From Njordibacter sp028825405 (GTDB lineage: Bacteria > Pseudomonadota > Gammaproteobacteria > Pseudomonadales > Balneatricaceae), in assembly GCF_047730065.1 (NCBI RefSeq), contig NZ_CP159829.1:2232001-2296000 (forward strand): a stretch of DNA of 64,000 nucleotides, written 5' to 3'. Below, piece after piece: positions 63,111-64,000 of this stretch. The position numbers were made by a program, and so were the translations under genes. How positions within the stretch are numbered: the first letter of the stretch is position 1; every line of letters starts with the position of its first letter. The notes beneath the pieces are model-generated. The model did no database searches. It was given only the letters and a program-made list of their open reading frames with translations, and was not told the origin of the DNA.

Positions 63111-63512
63111 CTATAATACTTCCTTTGGTCAGTGTCTTTTAAATTCTCTGCGTTAAGATAACTACTCAACATGCTACTATTCAAACGCTCCCAAAAATAT
63201 AGGCATAATTCCTAATAGACCAACACACTCAATATCCAAAAATAGTTAATCAGCTGTTATATTTGAGTAGTCGTTAATTCTCATTTTACACTCAGCTTCA
63301 TGGATAAATGCGTCGTAGCTAACAGCTTTCTATTCTGGCTTGGTAATTAAACTAATCTGTTGATATGAAAAAATATGACGCAAGTATATGAGTAAATACT
63401 TTGGGGAAAGAAGCGGTGAAGGCTTCAAGGCTGGGTCGGTTATTTATTCGCACAGGATTCCCCGATTACGATTCCAACTACTGCATCAAAGAGACTGTAT
63501 CCAGAATTTTAC
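63111..63512. other. Intergenic stretch without recognised features
   Basis: These 402 bases separate two minus-strand genes. A plus-strand frame at 63401-63604 opens here but mostly overlaps the Sel1 gene and looks non-coding. No RNA gene or repeat was recognised. Confidence 0.45.
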
Positions 63513-64000
63513 CTACTTTTCAATCAATTGACTTATTTTTATTGATCGCTCCTGGGCCTTCATCTTGTCGTTACTATTTAATACGCCTTCTAGGCCTTCA
63601 ATAATCTGGTTATATGACTCCTTATATATATCCCTAGTATATTGTTTCGCATGGTAGTCAAACACTAGGGCCCATGAGTATGCTTCGCTATAATTAATGG
63701 GCACTCCTTCTCCTCTGATATAGGAGAATATCAAGCTATACATTGAGGACGTATCACCTCCGAGTGCAGCCTCATTAAACCAGTAAAATGACTCCTTGTA
63801 ATTCTTCATGGTGCCGACGCCTAGTAAGTAATGGTTGGCTAACATATTCATACTGAATTTATGTCCAAGCTTGGCGGCAGCTTCAGCCCAGTAGAAGCAT
63901 TCATCACCGTTAGCATTATCTGCACCTTTTTGTCTAAGCATAAACACGTAGTCACACATATATACCTTAGAAGCTAAAAGGTACTCCTTTTCTCCAGGGT
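63513..64000 (-). CDS. Sel1-repeat protein, 5' end outside window
   Basis: The frame is open to the right edge, so the ATG at 63959 need not be the start. The visible part has two Sel1-like TPR repeats: YWAEAAAKLGHKFSMNMLAN and FYWFNEAALGGDTSSMYSL, with GVGTMKNYKES and GEGVPINYSEA as the connecting loops. A helical C-terminus of about 60 residues follows. Sel1 proteins are protein-protein interaction scaffolds; no more specific role can be given. Confidence 0.75.
   Translation of the reverse strand, partial: PGEKEYLLASKVYMCDYVFMLRQKGADNANGDECFYWAEAAAKLGHKFSMNMLANHYLLGVGTMKNYKESFYWFNEAALGGDTSSMYSLIFSYIRGEGVPINYSEAYSWALVFDYHAKQYTRDIYKESYNQIIEGLEGVLNSNDKMKAQERSIKISQLIEK

Noticed and set aside
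63401..63604. 67-residue plus-strand ORF near the right end
   Set aside because: It overlaps the Sel1 gene on the other strand, shows no domain, and its start lacks a ribosome-binding site.

Overview
The window reads as a gammaproteobacterial chromosome segment, probably from a marine heterotroph. The gene order is typical of the class: the fis 3' end then purH-purD, rpe-gph-trpE, djlA | lptD-surA-pdxA-rsmA-apaG-apaH, and tsaD | rpsU-yqeY-dnaG-rpoD. Genus cannot be fixed from the sequence alone. About the first 45 kb is compact core genome. The last 19 kb, after a CAU-anticodon tRNA, is looser, more AT-rich and accessory.

Region by region. 1-3426: purine synthesis (fis end, purH, purD) and a HIT hydrolase. 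3456-8288 (minus): hisC, an OsmC-like protein, a DUF2147 protein, trpC, trpD and a first trpG/pabA. 8384-14018: an MFS transporter, a bifunctional putA and a divergent Lrp-type regulator. 14005-20446: hydroxypyruvate isomerase, a tartronate-semialdehyde-reductase-like enzyme and a complete ABC carbohydrate importer, which look like one catabolic module. 20573-24387: gnd, then a trpR-trpE-trpG operon with a candidate TrpR operator. 24519-26718: gph, rpe, djlA. 26940-35153: envelope biogenesis, pyridoxal and rRNA-modification genes, glpE and cca. 35264-43570: folK, folB, tsaD, rpsU, yqeY, dnaG, rpoD and a DMT transporter. 43620-45192: a VF530-type protein and a PhyH-family dioxygenase.

The accessory part starts at the tRNA (45261-45336), its terminator and an IS3 OrfA remnant. 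It holds a secreted M10/RTX protease, a small phage-type protein, a TPR-methyltransferase with seven 102-bp DNA repeats, and a tyrosine recombinase. The recombinase gene is bracketed by a perfect 178-bp inverted repeat that begins inside an orphan 3' half of tRNA-Phe. Then comes a tight plus-strand cluster: a MORN-repeat/trypsin-like exported protease, a GIY-YIG nuclease with a PUA/EVE-like C-terminus, and an Mrr-nuclease/SF2-helicase with six helicase-associated repeats. A stand-alone protein with family-A-polymerase-like motifs follows. Small minus-strand hypotheticals and a truncated Sel1 protein close the window.

The best candidates for something undescribed are the inverted-repeat-flanked integrase (51731-53242) and the protease/GIY-YIG/helicase/polymerase-like cluster (53821-62467). 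The latter could be a defence or mobile-element maintenance system. That function is inferred from domain content and spacing and is not demonstrated. No CRISPR array, rRNA or intact insertion sequence was found.
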